Below, in pieces: positions 1 through 13,361 of a stretch of DNA of 64,000 bases (position 1 is the first letter of the stretch; each line of letters begins with the position of its first letter). The position numbers and the translations under genes were made by a program. The notes below the pieces were generated by a model that ran no database searches, was not told where the DNA came from, and worked only from the letters and a program-made list of their open reading frames with translations. The DNA comes from Corella eumyota (lineage: Eukaryota > Chordata > Ascidiacea > Phlebobranchia > Corellidae), in assembly GCA_963082875.1 (NCBI GenBank), contig OY720097.1, positions 3,782,001 to 3,846,000 of the forward strand, in the 5' to 3' direction.

Positions 1-176
1 ACAAATAGGAAATTTAAAATAGATAAATTTTTAAGATTGATTTTTAGTTGCAAATGATGGATTTAAAAGAAAGATACAAAATTACATCTTGTTCAAATTT
101 TAATTTAAAAATGAGTAAGTTAGTCAATTTTACCTAAACAAAAAATACAGATGTCTACATATGATAATACAAATAC

Positions 177-3100
177 CTGAATTCCACGGATTGATCTATC
201 TGTTTTCTGGCGACTGCTAGCCACCGATTTCTTTGATATATCAGATTCAGACTTAATCGAAGGCAAGACTTTTTTCTCCTTTGCTTTTGCTTTCTTTTTA
301 TTTTGTTGGGGCTCTGGAAGATCGATTTGAAGAAAAACTCGACTTGCAAAGTAATGGACTGGATCGCGAAACATATACTCCTATATCATAATCAAAAAAA
401 ATTTAAAAATATTAAAATATCACAGTTAATTTGTTAAGACTTGTGGTACAATGTTACCTATTTCAATAATAAAATTTAATTCTACACATCCTGCACTTAC
501 TTTATCATTTAGTATGGGTTCTTCAGATTTGCTTTTTTTAATAACACTTGGTAATTCCTCTATATTACTCTCTGAGGATTTTACAACATTAACAACTTCT
601 TTATCTGATGTTATATCTGATATTTCATGTACAGTACTTTGCTTTCCTTGGGACTTACTTGACTGTGACTGGGTGCTTGATGATTGCAACTTTATACTTT
701 CAATTTCTTCTGATTTTATTAAATCTATCTCAGATAACAATTCTTGAGACTTAACTTCGCTCGCTGCTTTCTTTGATTCTGAAAAATGACTTGAACTCGA
801 AGACTGATTTTTGCTTGCCATGTTACCAAGACGAACGATTCGTTTAGCCATGGAAGATTCTTTTGAACTGGATGAGTTTTTTAAGGATGAAGACTGTGTA
901 GAGTCTGATGGTTGAATTGGTATTGACTAAATAAATTGACAATTAGTTATTACTTTTAATAGCCAAAAATGCTAATTTAATTTTTTTAGCCATTTTTTTT
1001 TAATCTATCTCACTTATAATCTATCTGAATTTAGGTGATTTTTACCCTTTTTAATAAGTAGATTATAAATATAAAAGTATTAAAAATGTAAGACTACTTC
1101 TTTTTGGCTAAGATCTTCTGGTTTAACAATATCAATCACTTTTAGATCAGATGCACTTTCTGGTAACTCTGAAATTTTGCTTAAACTTTCCTCTTTTACC
1201 AAGCTTTCTTTACCCAAATTCAAAAAAAAAAATAAAAATTAGAAAACTTAAACAAAAAGTCATTTCTAGAATTAGTGATAACCTTTATAAGATGCTGTTG
1301 TTTTTTTAATCTAATTCAGGGCTAAATTTTAAATATCTTTTAAATCTATATTTATATTTGTAAAACTTTTAATTAAAACTTTTCCAATTCTTCATTTAAA
1401 GCCTTTGGTTTGTATATTACCTTCACTTATCTTTACTAAGGGTTCCTGACTTTTCTTCATAACACAATCACTATGGCTTGTACCAAAGTGTTGCTGACTA
1501 CCCTGAAGGTAGGGCTGACTTCTATTTAAATCTCGTTGACTTTCAAAAATCTTGCTTTTTAAATCTTGGGTGCTTTTGGTGCTGGAAGTTCTGCGCATAA
1601 CTTTAAGAACGCCAATTGATTCACGGCGCAAGTTCTCAGGCTTTTCTCTGACGTCCATCCTATAATAAACAAGCAATTTAAACCAAGTAGGTCAATACAG
1701 ATATATGAAATTCAGGAAATTAAATTAGAAAACATATTAGAACATTGTAGCAAATACTTAAAACTAACTTTTTATTTTAAAGACAATGTAGAAAAACTTT
1801 GAAAAAATATTTAAATATATATAATACAAGTTTGTATTGATATTAGATGTTTATTTACCTTTGATTTGATTTTGATCGTACACCTTTTAAAGCATCAGTC
1901 ATGCTGACGGGATGTATTGGATTGCTAAGTGATAAATGTTGAATGTCAACTGATTTGTAGTTATCCACAATCAAATTCCTTTGGCTTGCTTTCGTTGTTT
2001 CACTTGACTTTTGATTTTCTGTAAAAAATCAGAAGTTGTTAAATAATACATTGAGCAATAACTAATTATTATTGTCTTGGAAAATGTTAAACCAATTTAT
2101 TATCACCACATGACAGATTTAAAATTTATTAATTTACCAATATCTGTTTTTGCAAATTCTGTATCCATTGAAGTACTGTAAAACATTTAAATATATTATT
2201 AAAAACCTGAAAACTTGTTTTAAATAATAAATTTTATAAATTATAGTTGTTTTACTGTGGTCCAATGTATGGAATGTTTGATACTCCAGTAGAACTACTT
2301 TGTATATTTTTGTCTTGTTCGTTGCCAAATATTTGATCCTTTGATGGAAGGTTGATCAAACTTATTTGTCTGGTTGAGTTAACAAGACTTGCTGCAGAAG
2401 CTTAAACATGAAATTAAAACATCGGCAAGTCTTTCTTACTAGAACTTTATTAATTAGTTTTTAATAAACTGAATTTACAATATGAAGAACCAGCAGCGTG
2501 GTGTGTTGGTAAAAACACTTGCTACACCACACGTGAGGTCGTGGGTTTAATCCCCACTAATCTCATATAAACGGTACGAACTCCTGCTGAGCCAGCACTT
2601 ATCAGCAGTATAATTATCGGGCAATTATAAACTACAATATCCCAAACAGCCACAGGCAACCCGAGACTTGGTAAGAGTAACTGATGTTACTCTATGTTTA
2701 ATTTGCGCTTTCGACTTTTTCACATCAACGATAAAGATATATACAAAAAAAAGGAATTTGCACTCTTGATATGTTATTTATTAAATATAAATAAAACAGC
2801 CAAGTTTTGTAAAATAAATGTATTACCTTTAGCTAATTCTTCCATAAGCAATATTCTTGATGAAGCAACTCTCTCAATATTTTGGTGAATAAAGTTGGAT
2901 GGAAATGTTGATGATTTTCTTTAAATACATAAAAATTAATTAAAAAATATAAAAGCATTTTAAATTTATGAAAAACTTCACCTCTTTGTATGGAAATACT
3001 GTGCTTAAAAGAAAAAATATATTAATAATTTATAACATCTTCCAAACAGAATCCTAATTTTTAGTACAATACATAGCAAACTTTAGAAAATCTATAGTGA

Positions 3101-6100
3101 ATATGTATTTCTTCACAAACAATTTACTTGGTTGGTAAAGTTGGGGCAGTGTCAGCATCTTGAACATCCACAATTTTCACAGAAATTAATGAAAGAGTTT
3201 CTTCAGGGGTTTCTTCTTCTGGTGGAAATTGGTTTTCAGGTAAGATAGGTAGTATAAACCTAGCCCAAGCCTGCAATACAACTTATGTCTATTAATAGCC
3301 TTGCTTGTATCAAGGCTTATACATATATTCACCACACATGAGGTCGTGGGTTCAATCCCCACTGATCTTATGCTGGAGATCCCTTGAGTAAGGTGCTTTA
3401 AACGGTATGAATTCCTGCTGAGCCAGCACTTAATCAGCAGCATAATTACTGTGCAATTATAATCTATAATATCCCAAACTACCACAGGCAACACGAGACT
3501 GGGTGGAGTAACTGATGTTACTCTATGTTTAAGTCGCGCATTCGACTTTTTTGCATCGAGGATAAAGATATATACAAAAAAAAAATATTGAAACCATAAG
3601 ATAATTAAATGTATTTCATGCTTACACTATTTACTATGTGATCGTTTATGCCAGTACAAAATTGAATTAATTTTAACACACTTACACTATTTTTTATAGG
3701 ATTGTTTAAAACCAATAAGACATTAAATGTATTTTTACACTTACACCGTTTACTATAGGATCCGATCCAACATCCTCTAAAGCTTTTGAAATAACTTGAA
3801 CACAATCTCTTTCGTTGTCGTTCTTTTCCCTTACTTTTTGAATCCCAATTAAACGACCCATTTCAAACAATACATCAAGGTCGACGATGTTTGTGAAAAC
3901 GCTAAGTTTTTGAGCTGCAACTTTTATCGCCTTTTCATCAGTTTGAAAGATTATCTGATCTGTCTCGAAATCTCGTTTTAAAAATCCTGGCATCAGGCAA
4001 GACATCACAAAATTCTGTCAATAAAAAAAAAAAAAAAAATATTAAATAACTTTAAAACAAATATTTATATACTCTTACAATAAAACAAAAAATTTTTTTA
4101 AAGCAGTCTATCACCTTTAAAATTTCAGGGTTAAATTTAATTAAAGTGTTTGCTGCAGCTCTCTGTGCATGTTCAGATGGTAACGAAAATAAATTTTTCA
4201 TTTGGTTCATTAAACATTTTTGTACTCTATCTGGAAAGAGTCTAAAAATTGTATAAATTAAAATGATACTTACAATAGGTATAGGTTTTAAGTATTTAAT
4301 GCAAGTTGTTGACCAATCCCAAATTAAAATGTAATTGTACTTGTTAAATTGCTTTTAAAAAGGTCTTTTCTATATCAACCTAAGCTTGTCTACATTTAAC
4401 AAACCTATCAGTTTCTGTATTAAAAGACGACTTTTGGCAAGCGTCAAAAACTGCTCCAACGAATTTACAAATATGGTAGGCTATTTTGGAACTGCAACTA
4501 CCCAGTACATCTGCAATGGCAAAAAGGCCTTCTGAAAGATTTATAACAGTTATCTTTATGGGGCACCAGGGTTGTTTACTAACTTCTTCAAGCAATACTG
4601 TTAACAAATCTGTCATTGGTAATCCCTGCATTAAACTAGCTCTTCTCTGTCGTTCTTTCTATATTTTGTATATGGCTAAATTAAAAACTAATATACAAAA
4701 CTTATTTTTCTTGAATCTTAACCCAAATTCTCTAACCATTTCAGTTACAAATTTACCAAATTCTTAATACCTTATTATAGGCTTATTTATTATTAAGTTA
4801 TATTTATTTTATTGTACCGGCAGCATGGTGTAGTGGTCAGAACACTTGGCTTCACTACATGGGTCCTGGGTTCAATTCCCACTGCTGCCATGCTGTAGTG
4901 CCCTTACGCAGGGCGCTATGAACTCTTGCTGAAATGGTCTTAACACTTCCTGAGCCAATTTTAGTCAGCAACTTAATCACCAAGCAAATATTATCTTTAA
5001 TATTCCGAACTGCCAAGTGCAACTTAAGACTAAGTCAAGGGATGTTACTTTACGTTTAGGTCATGAAGTTGACCTTCCCACATCAAGAAAAAATAAATAT
5101 AATAATTAAATTATGTTGAAATAAACAACTAACAGGTTAAAAAAATTTAATTTTTATTAACTTAAATTGAACCTTAATAAATTCTGCAACTGCTACTGGT
5201 TTCTCTTTTCCTTTTCTTATTCTTGTTGGTGTTTTAAGAACGATTTTTTGTACCATTTGTCCTTCCTCTCTTCTACCTTTCAAATATTTTTTTAATTCAA
5301 ATTCTCTCACTCCTTTAAGCCTTCTCCATTTTCTACCGGTTTTACCTGTACCCAATCAAATTTAACTTAAAAATATTTTTTAATGTTTGAAATTTTTTTG
5401 TTTGAAATGTTTGAAAATAATTTTTTTTTGATTTGTAAAATAAAAATGAGTTTTTACATTCTAGCACACACATTGTTTTTTTAAATATTTGTTTTTAGGT
5501 CAAATATACTGACAAGTAATTAAAATATTATGTAGTCAAAAGTAAGAAATTTGTATTTACTGTCTGCTTCACTTTCTTCAGATAGCACTTCATCTTCTGA
5601 GCTGGATTCATACAACATAACTTTCATTTCTTCCCACTCTGAAAAATTTTTAGATAATAAAGTAACATATCCATATTGTGATTTAAAATAGTTTACAGAT
5701 CTGTAATAGTTTTATATTTTTCTATAGAAAATTAAAAACCTATTATTTTTAAATGACAAGTTCTCACGATTTTGGTTGTACTGTTCATCAAAATCATCAG
5801 TATAACCAAGTAAATATTGTTGGAGAGCATAATAATCTAGTAATTCAGTAGGAGGGTTGGGATAAATAGATTTGACCAAATCCCTTATAACTGAGTTTGG
5901 AATAATGCCATCAGGAGCAACAGCACATTTCTCTATCCTAGCTCTATCCAGAGTTGAAACTAAAATAAAAAAGACAACAAAAACTAAGAATAAATATTAA
6001 ATAGCAATAAAGAATATTTTTATATCCTTGATATAACTAGATCCCCTCTACAGCAAAAAATGGGGTAATTTTAATTACTTTAACCCAGCATAATTTGCCG

Positions 6101-9100
6101 TTATTAGCTTTTCACAACTATTTACTTTTTTAAATAGGCTATTCGATGAAAAGTCACTTATTAGTTGTTATACAAAAATTTTTTGGCTAGGCTGTTATTT
6201 AATCTAAAAACAATTAATACTTGATGTAAATAATAGCCCATTTTTTTGCATTCCACAGATTTTTTTTAAAGTTTTATATAATTTTTAATTTAAAGAAAAT
6301 TACATTGTTTCTTAAATACAAAATATAGTTAGGCTATTTAATAAAAAAAATTACTTATTAAGAAACATTAGCCCAATTTATTTAAATTTTAAGTTTTCTA
6401 GCAAATCAGCTTGATATTAAAATATTTAAAAATTAAGAATTACCAAATTCAGCACTGAGATCGATATGCTTTACTACTTCAGATTTGTCAACCATAACAA
6501 ACTTTTCTTCTGGTATCTCTTCTTCAGGTTCCTAAAAAGTGATTAACATTTCAAAATCTTAGTAATAATTTTTAATATTTTTTAATAATTTTGTCAACAC
6601 CAGCAGCGTAGTGTAGTGGTAAGAACACTTGTTACACCACACATGAGGTCATGGGTTCAATCCCCACTGATCTCATGCTGTAGCGCCCTTGAGTAAAGCG
6701 CTATAAACGGTATAAACTCCTGCTGAGCCAGCACTTAATCAGCAGTATAATTATCGGGCAATTATAATCTATAACACCCCAAACTGCCACAGGCAACTCG
6801 AGACTGGGTCGGAGTAACTGATGTTACTCTATGTTTAAGTCGCACATTCGACTTTCCTACATCGAGGATAAAGATATATACAAAAAAAAATATTTAAAAT
6901 CATGTCATTATAGATTGCTTTACTAATAATTATAATAAACTTTAGAATAAACATTTAATGTACTTCTTCTTTCTTGATTTCAATTTCTTTTTTCTTCGGT
7001 TTTCTTAATAACGAACACAACATAGCTGCTCTTTGCTTAAACCCAAACTTTTTAATTTTTACAGCTTGGAAGGGTACTGTAATGTTAAAAACAAAAATTT
7101 ATTACATTATAAAATAAAACCCTTGTTTGAAATTTAAGATTATAAAAATTTTTGGTGGAAATTTTTAGTTTAACAATTTAATTTTCCCACCATATACTGG
7201 ATCTTCTACTTCTTTTTGTGTTTCCACTTCAGAACTCTCCATTGGAATTGGCATCTCCGGTTCAATCTCCACCTCTTCTTTCTTTTCCCGCATATCCAGT
7301 AATTGATAGAGATAGTAATCAGGCAAGTAATCCTGTGATGCAATTCTCACAATGTGGTTGCGGAATGTGGCAAGTAAATCTCGACCACTGGAAAAACAAA
7401 CAAGGGGATCTTCACAACCAAGTAAAATCTCACGAATCTAAAATTGAAATTAAAATAAAGTTCATTTTTCGAGTGTTTTTAAAGCTGTAACCGAATGAAG
7501 ATTTCAGGCAAAGTGCTAATTTGAATAACTCTGTTAATTTTTCATTATATTTTTGATGGAATAAAAAAACAAGTAAGTGCAAATTTTTTTTTAAATTGTG
7601 TAAACCATATGAGCCTTTCCAGTTAGCAATATTGCAATTAAAAGCTATGTCTAAAGCAAATACTACATACAGTTAAGTATTAAACTCACCAATAGGCCTT
7701 CAGTGTCCCAAACTTTAATGACAGTGTCCAATGAGGAAGTCACAAATAGTTTAAGCTGATGAGATTCATTTGCACATCTTACTTTCTTTCTATGTTGTAA
7801 TTCTATGCCAAGTGGAATCTTTTTAACACATGATAGTACAGTCTTATCACCATTGTTAGATACTGTTGAATTAAAAAAAAATTAATTTTCTTTTAGTTGT
7901 TTTTTTTTGCAGATTTTAATAATGTAGGCCGATTAATGTATTATAACGTTAGTTTTATCAAATTTGTTATACTGTACACAAATACTTTAACTGTTATATG
8001 CAGTTATGCATATCTGAATCACAATCAGCAAAAAAAGATAAAAATAAATATTGAACCTTCCATATTTGAAGAACTTTTCCAGAAGAACTCATGCATTTCA
8101 ATTTGGCCACTTGCATACCCAAGTAAAACAACGTTGTCAGTTAAAGCTACACATGTTGGCATCTCATTCCAGTGAAAAAACTTCAATTTTTGCAAAAGTA
8201 CCTGATCATTAAAAAAATAACAAAAAATTGCATGTTTTTAAATTCTTGTAAAAAATAAAATAAGTATTACTATAACAATACTGTTGGCTTGCAAACAATG
8301 ACATATTTAAACCTTAATTTTTTTTTAATTTGTTATTTCAAGTAATTTTAAATTTCGTGAGGTCTTGAGTAAGGCACTATAAACGGTATAAACTCCTGCT
8401 AAGCCAGCACTTAATCAGCAGTATAATTATCAGGCAATTTTAAATCTATAATATCCCAACCTGCCACAAGCAACTCAAGACTGGGTCAGAGTAAGTTGCG
8501 CATTCGACTTTCCCACATCGAGGATAAAGATATACAAAAAAAAAGAACAAAATAATAACTATTTGTAAAATTTAAAAAAACAATAATTAAAAAAAGTTGA
8601 TAAATTTGACCAAATATCAAACCTCGCGATGCAATGGTTTAGAAGTTTGAAAAGTCTCAGCTCTCCAGATATTAATTCTCCAATCTGTTCCGCTTGTTAA
8701 CAAAATATTGTTGATTGTTTCATTATCACAAGTTAAACTACCACATGAGGGAGCATACATAAAATTCACTTGACCAGAATGAGCCTGGGTGAATTTGAAC
8801 AAAAAAGAGATTAAAGTTTTCTAAAGAGTATGCTTTATTTATTGCAAAATTGCATAACCTTTTCAAAATGTTAGTTTTATATACACAAAAATTGTAATTT
8901 TGCTTTTATTGTGTGGTTTAATTACCTTCAATGTTTCCATGGTAAGTAGTGGAACGATTCCATCTCTTAATAATGTTATTCTTCTACGAGCATTTCTACC
9001 TTCAATTACAATTTATTTAACAGTAAATTTACCCTATTTGTTATAGCTAAACTAATTTTTGAATGTAATTATAAAAGGTTCACTTAAATCTTTACAAAAT

Positions 9101-12100
9101 TAGGTACATACAACCTATACAGTTTAAACATTCGGTAATAAGAGTTACTGACCCAGTCTTAAGTTGACTTCAGCAGTTAAAAATATTATTCCTTATAATT
9201 GCCTAAAAATGGTTTCGAACTCATTGTTTTCTAACTAAGAGTTTATACCACTTATAGCGCCTTACTTTAAAGCATTACAACATAAAAAAGTTGGTTTCAA
9301 ACCAAAGATGTTATGACAATATACATCAATTATAAAAGTAATATTAACCCAAAAAACAAAATTTTTTTAAACATTGTTAAAGCACATGTTGGTCTGTATT
9401 TTGGTTGGCCAGCTGCTCCGTTGCAAAGTTTTATTTGTCCATTGTCCAACCCAACAAATATTGCATGTTGTCGTTTCTCCATTCTATTTTCAGTCCATGT
9501 TACTTCCATTGCTACTACAGACAACACCTTAGAAATAAAATATATTTATAGGTTTATACAGAAACCAAATCCTGTTAGTTTAAATGTAGACACTATATTT
9601 TTTCTAACCTTCTGCCTTTTACCAGGTTGAATATATTGTTCAATCCGGCCAGGGTTAACAGTGCAATCATACTCAATCACCGTGCTATCAGCTAACACAA
9701 TGTAACAACTCTTCCCTTTGCCATCTACATCAATTGCAAGACATTTTTGATCTAATTCTGTCGTGGGAAAGATTATGTTAAGAATGCTTCCTGATAAAGG
9801 AGATACAGTCATAATTGAATGATCATCTAAGATACAGATTACACGGTGGTCTATTATTGTGTTGTCAGTAAAAATTGGCATTTCATCTTCACTTATAACT
9901 TCAGAAACATCAAGTGTGCTGTTTTCGTTATTCAAAGTCAAAGTCGATATTTCAAGATTGTTGGCAGACTCATCCAGATTATGATTTTCATTATTTTCTT
10001 CTGTGCCACCGTCAGTATCTATTTGATCTGGTTTGTCCAGTTTGATTTTGGAAGGATCTTTTTTATCAAAAAGCTGATTTTTTCCTTCCTTTAAATGTGA
10101 ATCCCTTTTTTCTAGTTGATTCTTATTTTCAACAACTAGCTCAGTATCAGTTAAAGTTTTGTTGTTGTTAATAACATCACCTTGTGAATTTTTATTTGAT
10201 TTTTCTTGTGATATATCTTGTTGAAGCGCTGATTCTAAAGCTGGGTCATCAACAATAATGGTTTGAGATTTTGATTCACTACTTATTGTAAGATCGCTTT
10301 CTGTATTTTCAGCAACAGAAAATTGTGATCCCGATGTCAAAGCAAATTTTACTGAAGTCATCAGTTCAGATTCAGATTCTTCTTCATCATCATCTATAGA
10401 ATGAAGGCAACGTCGAATTTGACAAACACTAAGTGAATCCACATTGCCGGTAAGAGTGCAAAACACACTGAACAGAGCATTCATTTCGAATATTCTTAGG
10501 TCACTATCAGACCGATAAAACAGTCTATCATTTCTAACTACTTGTAATGCTAGGATAGGCTCAGATAATGTGGTTTCACTGATGATTTCCATGGTGTCTA
10601 ATCGCCACATTTTTAGACTACCACTTGATTTGGACCATGATATTATAATTGGTTGTTGGGTTAAAGTGGCGACTCCTGTAATGCCATCTCTGTGACCAGC
10701 AAATCTTTGAATTACAGTTTGGGATTCTGAAAAACAATAATAATACTATATCTTATTGGACAATATACATACATAATGACAATTTTGAAAGCATGATTCT
10801 CACTGCTATATTGAGTTTTAGCTACTGTTTTTTATGCTTTTAAAAAAACAATTAGCATGTAAAAGATTTAGCAATACCATAAACTAATTAACAAACTAAG
10901 AAACTTAAAACAGGGCCTAAAAGAAAATACTTGACCTATGATTACACTGTTATGTTGGCCTTATTTACCTGTATGATAAACATGAATTGATCCATCTCTA
11001 GCTGAAGTAATAAAAAAAGAAAAGGGATGATAATATGCACAACCAGTAAGTGAGGTAGAGTGAGTGTTTGTTATTACTTCAATTTGTTGTCTCGAAACCA
11101 TACTTATTATGTACAATTTGTCATCAGTTAAGGCTAGCAAGGTTTTTGTTGCTTTATAGAATGTAATACTGTGCACCCATTCCAAAGTGCCTGTAAAATA
11201 TCAAAATGACTGTAATGAATTGCACTTACCTAAAGACTTTTTTGCAGATTTTGAAATATTACCAACAGCATGATGTAGTAGTTTGAACACTTTGCTTCAC
11301 TACATGAGGTCTTGGGTTTGATCCCAACTGCTTTCAAGCTAAAGCGCCTTTAAATAATGCGCTGTTAACGCTATGAACTCCTCCTGACTCAGCACTTAAT
11401 CAGCAGCTTAATTATTAGGTAATTTATTCTATAATTATATTCTATAATATCCCAAACCACCAAAGGCAACTTAAAACTGTGTCGGGGTAGCTGAAGTCAC
11501 TCTATGTTTAGGTTGTAAAGTCAACCTTTCTACATTGAAGATAAATAAAAAAAATATAAATATATATAAAAAAAAATTTAGTATAAGCTTTATCTTACCA
11601 CAGACATTACAAACTAATGGTGGTTTTTTAAGTTCAAGTGGCAATCCAATTTCAATCAATTTTAATCTCCAAGACAACACAAAACCTTTTCCAGTAGTGA
11701 TCAGTTCATCATATTCTTCGATATACAACATATCAAGTACAGTGTCCTCCATTGGTATCCTGTACTTTTCCTCAAAACCATTTGAGCTGTATGCACGCAA
11801 AGTCATATCATCACAATAACCTGTAAAAATTAGTTGGTAAAAAAAAGAAAAATTTCTAATATTTTATCGATATTTTATGTTTAAGTTTTTCTTACTGTTA
11901 AACTCATGGGTTTTCCAAATATATCTTGCATGAATTACAAAAAATTGTAGTAAAATAGCAAAGCTTTTAGTGAAATTGAAAAATATAAACAATTAAATGT
12001 TTCAGTTGATGTAAATTCAACCGGCAGCGTGGTGTAGTGGTAAGAACACTTGCTACACCGACATAAGGTCGTGGGTTCAAACCCAACTGATCTCATGCGG

Positions 12101-12858
12101 TAGCGTCCTTTGAGTAAGGCGCTATAAACAGTATGAGCTCCTGCTGAGCCAGCACTTAATCAGCAGCATAATTATCGGGCAATTATAATCTATAATATCC
12201 CAAACTGCTACAGGCATCTCGAGACTGGGTCGGAGTAACTGATGTTACTCTATGTTTAAGTCGCGCATTCGACTTTTCCATATCTAGGATAAAGATATAT
12301 ACAAAAAAAAAAATTTTTGCAAAATTTTAATTTTTTTTGCAAAAATTTTTTTTTTATTGGTGTATGTCTTTGGCATTAAAAATTTGATTCTACAACATTT
12401 GTAAGTTCTTTCTATCAGAAAAATCTTTACTACTCTGCTTATAACCCAGAACACACAGAACATTCTTTAAAACACAAAAAAAAAGATTTTTATTTTTTAC
12501 CTATAAGTGCTTGCTGGGAGGTTATCCATGTGCAGTGTCTTAAATGATTCCGGATGGCAGCTTTAGAAATCATGTGTGCATGTCCCTCCTTAGGATCATA
12601 TGTCCACTCTACAATACAACTTTCCCCACTGTTTGACGCCACATAATTGATCACATAAATTTCAATTCCGTTTTTCTTGTCTTCATGAAATGCAACCTCA
12701 GATATAGGACTTGGGTAGTGTGAGATGGTGTGTTTAAGCATAAGACCAGATTGTACACACATCTCTTCGTCTCCCCCATATTTGTTTCTTAAAAAAATTG
12801 CGTTTTCAATTTCTTCCTTGGCCCTTTCCCAGGTTTTAAGATGGCGTCCCGTATTCAT
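177..12858 (-). CDS. Large WD40-repeat protein, WDR87/WDR97-like, 3' end beyond the left edge
   Basis: I chained 27 exons, all with GT/AG ends and matching phase: 12858-12501, 11820-11599, 11190-10969, 10726-9609, 9527-9386, 8999-8926, 8784-8623, 8201-8057, 7862-7690, 7437-7191, 7076-6964, 6531-6444, 5959-5768, 5638-5561, 5345-5173, 4658-4405, 4241-4115, 4014-3745, 3270-3128, 2918-2827, 2400-2256, 2175-2138, 2018-1859, 1659-1421, 1207-1098, 926-450, 380-177. This gives 1,922 codons and the reading frame is still open. The N-terminal half has WD40 repeats, for example GHRDGITGV...SGSLKMWRLD, AHSGQVNF...TDWRINIW and SSLDTVIKVWDTEG, interrupted by an acidic Ser/Glu-rich insert (about 10390-9890). 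The middle is charged and helical; the C-terminal part seen here is Ser/Lys-rich and low in complexity. This layout resembles the giant WD40 proteins WDR87 and WDR97, but the family call is from general resemblance only. The start is the first ATG of the 12501-12858 exon. Introns hold eight SINE copies. Confidence 0.8.
2490..2752 (+). mobile_element. tRNA-derived SINE, copy 1
   Basis: The head has a pol III A-box-like stretch (gtggtgtgttggt) and a B-box-like stretch near 2540 (gtgggtttaatccccac), followed by the family's unique body and an aaagatatatac plus A-run tail. It lacks the segment between 'ctaatctcat' and 'ataaacgg' that fuller copies have. It lies in an intron of the WD40 gene, antisense to it. 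Confidence 0.85.
3330..3586 (+). mobile_element. tRNA-derived SINE, copy 2 (5' truncated)
   Basis: It begins inside the tRNA-like head at 'accacacatgaggtcgtggg', so the A box is missing but the B box (ggttcaatccccac) is perfect. Body and A-rich tail match the other copies. It lies in the intron between the 3128-3270 and 3745-4014 exons, antisense to the host gene. Confidence 0.85.
3610..3770. repeat. Three diverged ~61-bp tandem units at an exon/intron border
   Basis: Units begin near 3622, 3683 and 3742 with 'cttacac' followed by a T/A-rich stretch and 'tatrgatc'-like sequence. The third unit is the true 3' end and splice donor of the 3745-4014 exon read on the minus strand; the other two look like duplicated, decayed copies of it. 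Confidence 0.55.
4817..5100 (+). mobile_element. tRNA-derived SINE, copy 3 (diverged subfamily)
   Basis: The head is 'ccggcagcatggtgtagtgg' with B box 'gggttcaattcccac'. The body contains an extra stretch (near 4935-4965) absent from most copies, so it looks like an older or different subfamily. It is intronic and antisense to the WD40 gene. Confidence 0.8.
6600..6890 (+). mobile_element. tRNA-derived SINE, copy 4 (full length)
   Basis: This is the best-preserved copy: 'cagcagcgtagtgtagtgg' head, B box 'gggttcaatccccac', the body with 'gagccagcacttaatcagc', and the 'gataaagatatatac' plus A tail. It is intronic and antisense to the WD40 gene. Confidence 0.88.
8355..8548 (+). mobile_element. 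tRNA-derived SINE, copy 5 (head deleted)
   Basis: Only the body from 'cttgagtaaggc' onward is present, with a few bases of 'cgtgaggt' before it. The pol III boxes are gone. It is intronic and antisense to the WD40 gene. Confidence 0.75.
9125..9300 (-). mobile_element. tRNA-derived SINE, copy 6, reversed and diverged
   Basis: On the minus strand it shows a tRNA-like stretch near 9280-9300, the 'gcgctataa'-like turn near 9255, and the 'agtaactctt' box near 9140. It is the only copy in the sense orientation of the host gene and the most diverged. Confidence 0.5.
11261..11552 (+). mobile_element. tRNA-derived SINE, copy 7 (diverged)
   Basis: The head 'accaacagcatgatgtagta' and B-box region 'gggtttgatcccaac' are changed from consensus; the body is complete, ending in an A-rich tail. 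It is intronic and antisense to the WD40 gene. Confidence 0.78.
12021..12312 (+). mobile_element. tRNA-derived SINE, copy 8 (full length)
   Basis: The head 'ccggcagcgtggtgtagtgg', B box 'gggttcaaacccaac', the full body and the 'gataaagatatatac' plus A tail are all present. It lies in the first intron of the WD40 gene, antisense to it. Confidence 0.87.
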
Positions 12859-13361
12859 ATTGTTGAAGTGGACTTTTTTTAATCCTAATAAATTTTAATT
12901 CCACACCATACGATTAAAATCAGATATTTATACTTCTGTAAATATAATGCTAATTAATATACTAAGTTTAGTGACTTAATATAATATTGCTTACTTAAAT
13001 TTTTTTTTTTAAATAAGCAAAAGTTGTCAAATAAATTTAAATTTGAAATGTTGTTTACATTTAACACGTTTTATGACGTAACAGAAGTTTTTAAGCGGGT
13101 ATTCCCCTAACTAATATCATCGAATGACTCACAAAAAGATTGCAAACAAATTTATTTATAAAACATTAAACTAGATAAAAAAAAGCTAACAACTAATGTA
13201 TTAATTAACGATATATAAATTTAATGTTTTAACTTTAAACCTGACTACAGTTTTGTTTAAAACGCTACAACGACTGAAAAAAAATCGCTAGAACGAGTAT
13301 TCTCTAAACAAAACAATAACAAACAAGTTAAGTTTATATTTTGTATGTTAAATAAGTTAAA
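12859..13361. promoter_or_regulatory. Divergent promoter region between the WD40 gene and the alpha-glucosidase gene
   Basis: The two start codons face away from each other across 503 bases with no other gene. The stretch must hold both 5' UTRs and promoters. I see no clear TATA box or named factor site in it. Confidence 0.5.

Noticed and set aside
2985-3005. Possible 17-base microexon in the WD40 gene
   Set aside because: Including it breaks the phase between the 3128-3270 and 2827-2918 exons, which join correctly without it.
6600-6890. Possible functional tRNA gene
   Set aside because: A and B boxes are present, but the anticodon stem and 3' acceptor half are not, and the body is shared by eight copies; it is a SINE.
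9846-10094. Plus-strand open frame within the WD40 gene
   Set aside because: It is the antisense of the acidic insert of the WD40 exon 9609-10726.
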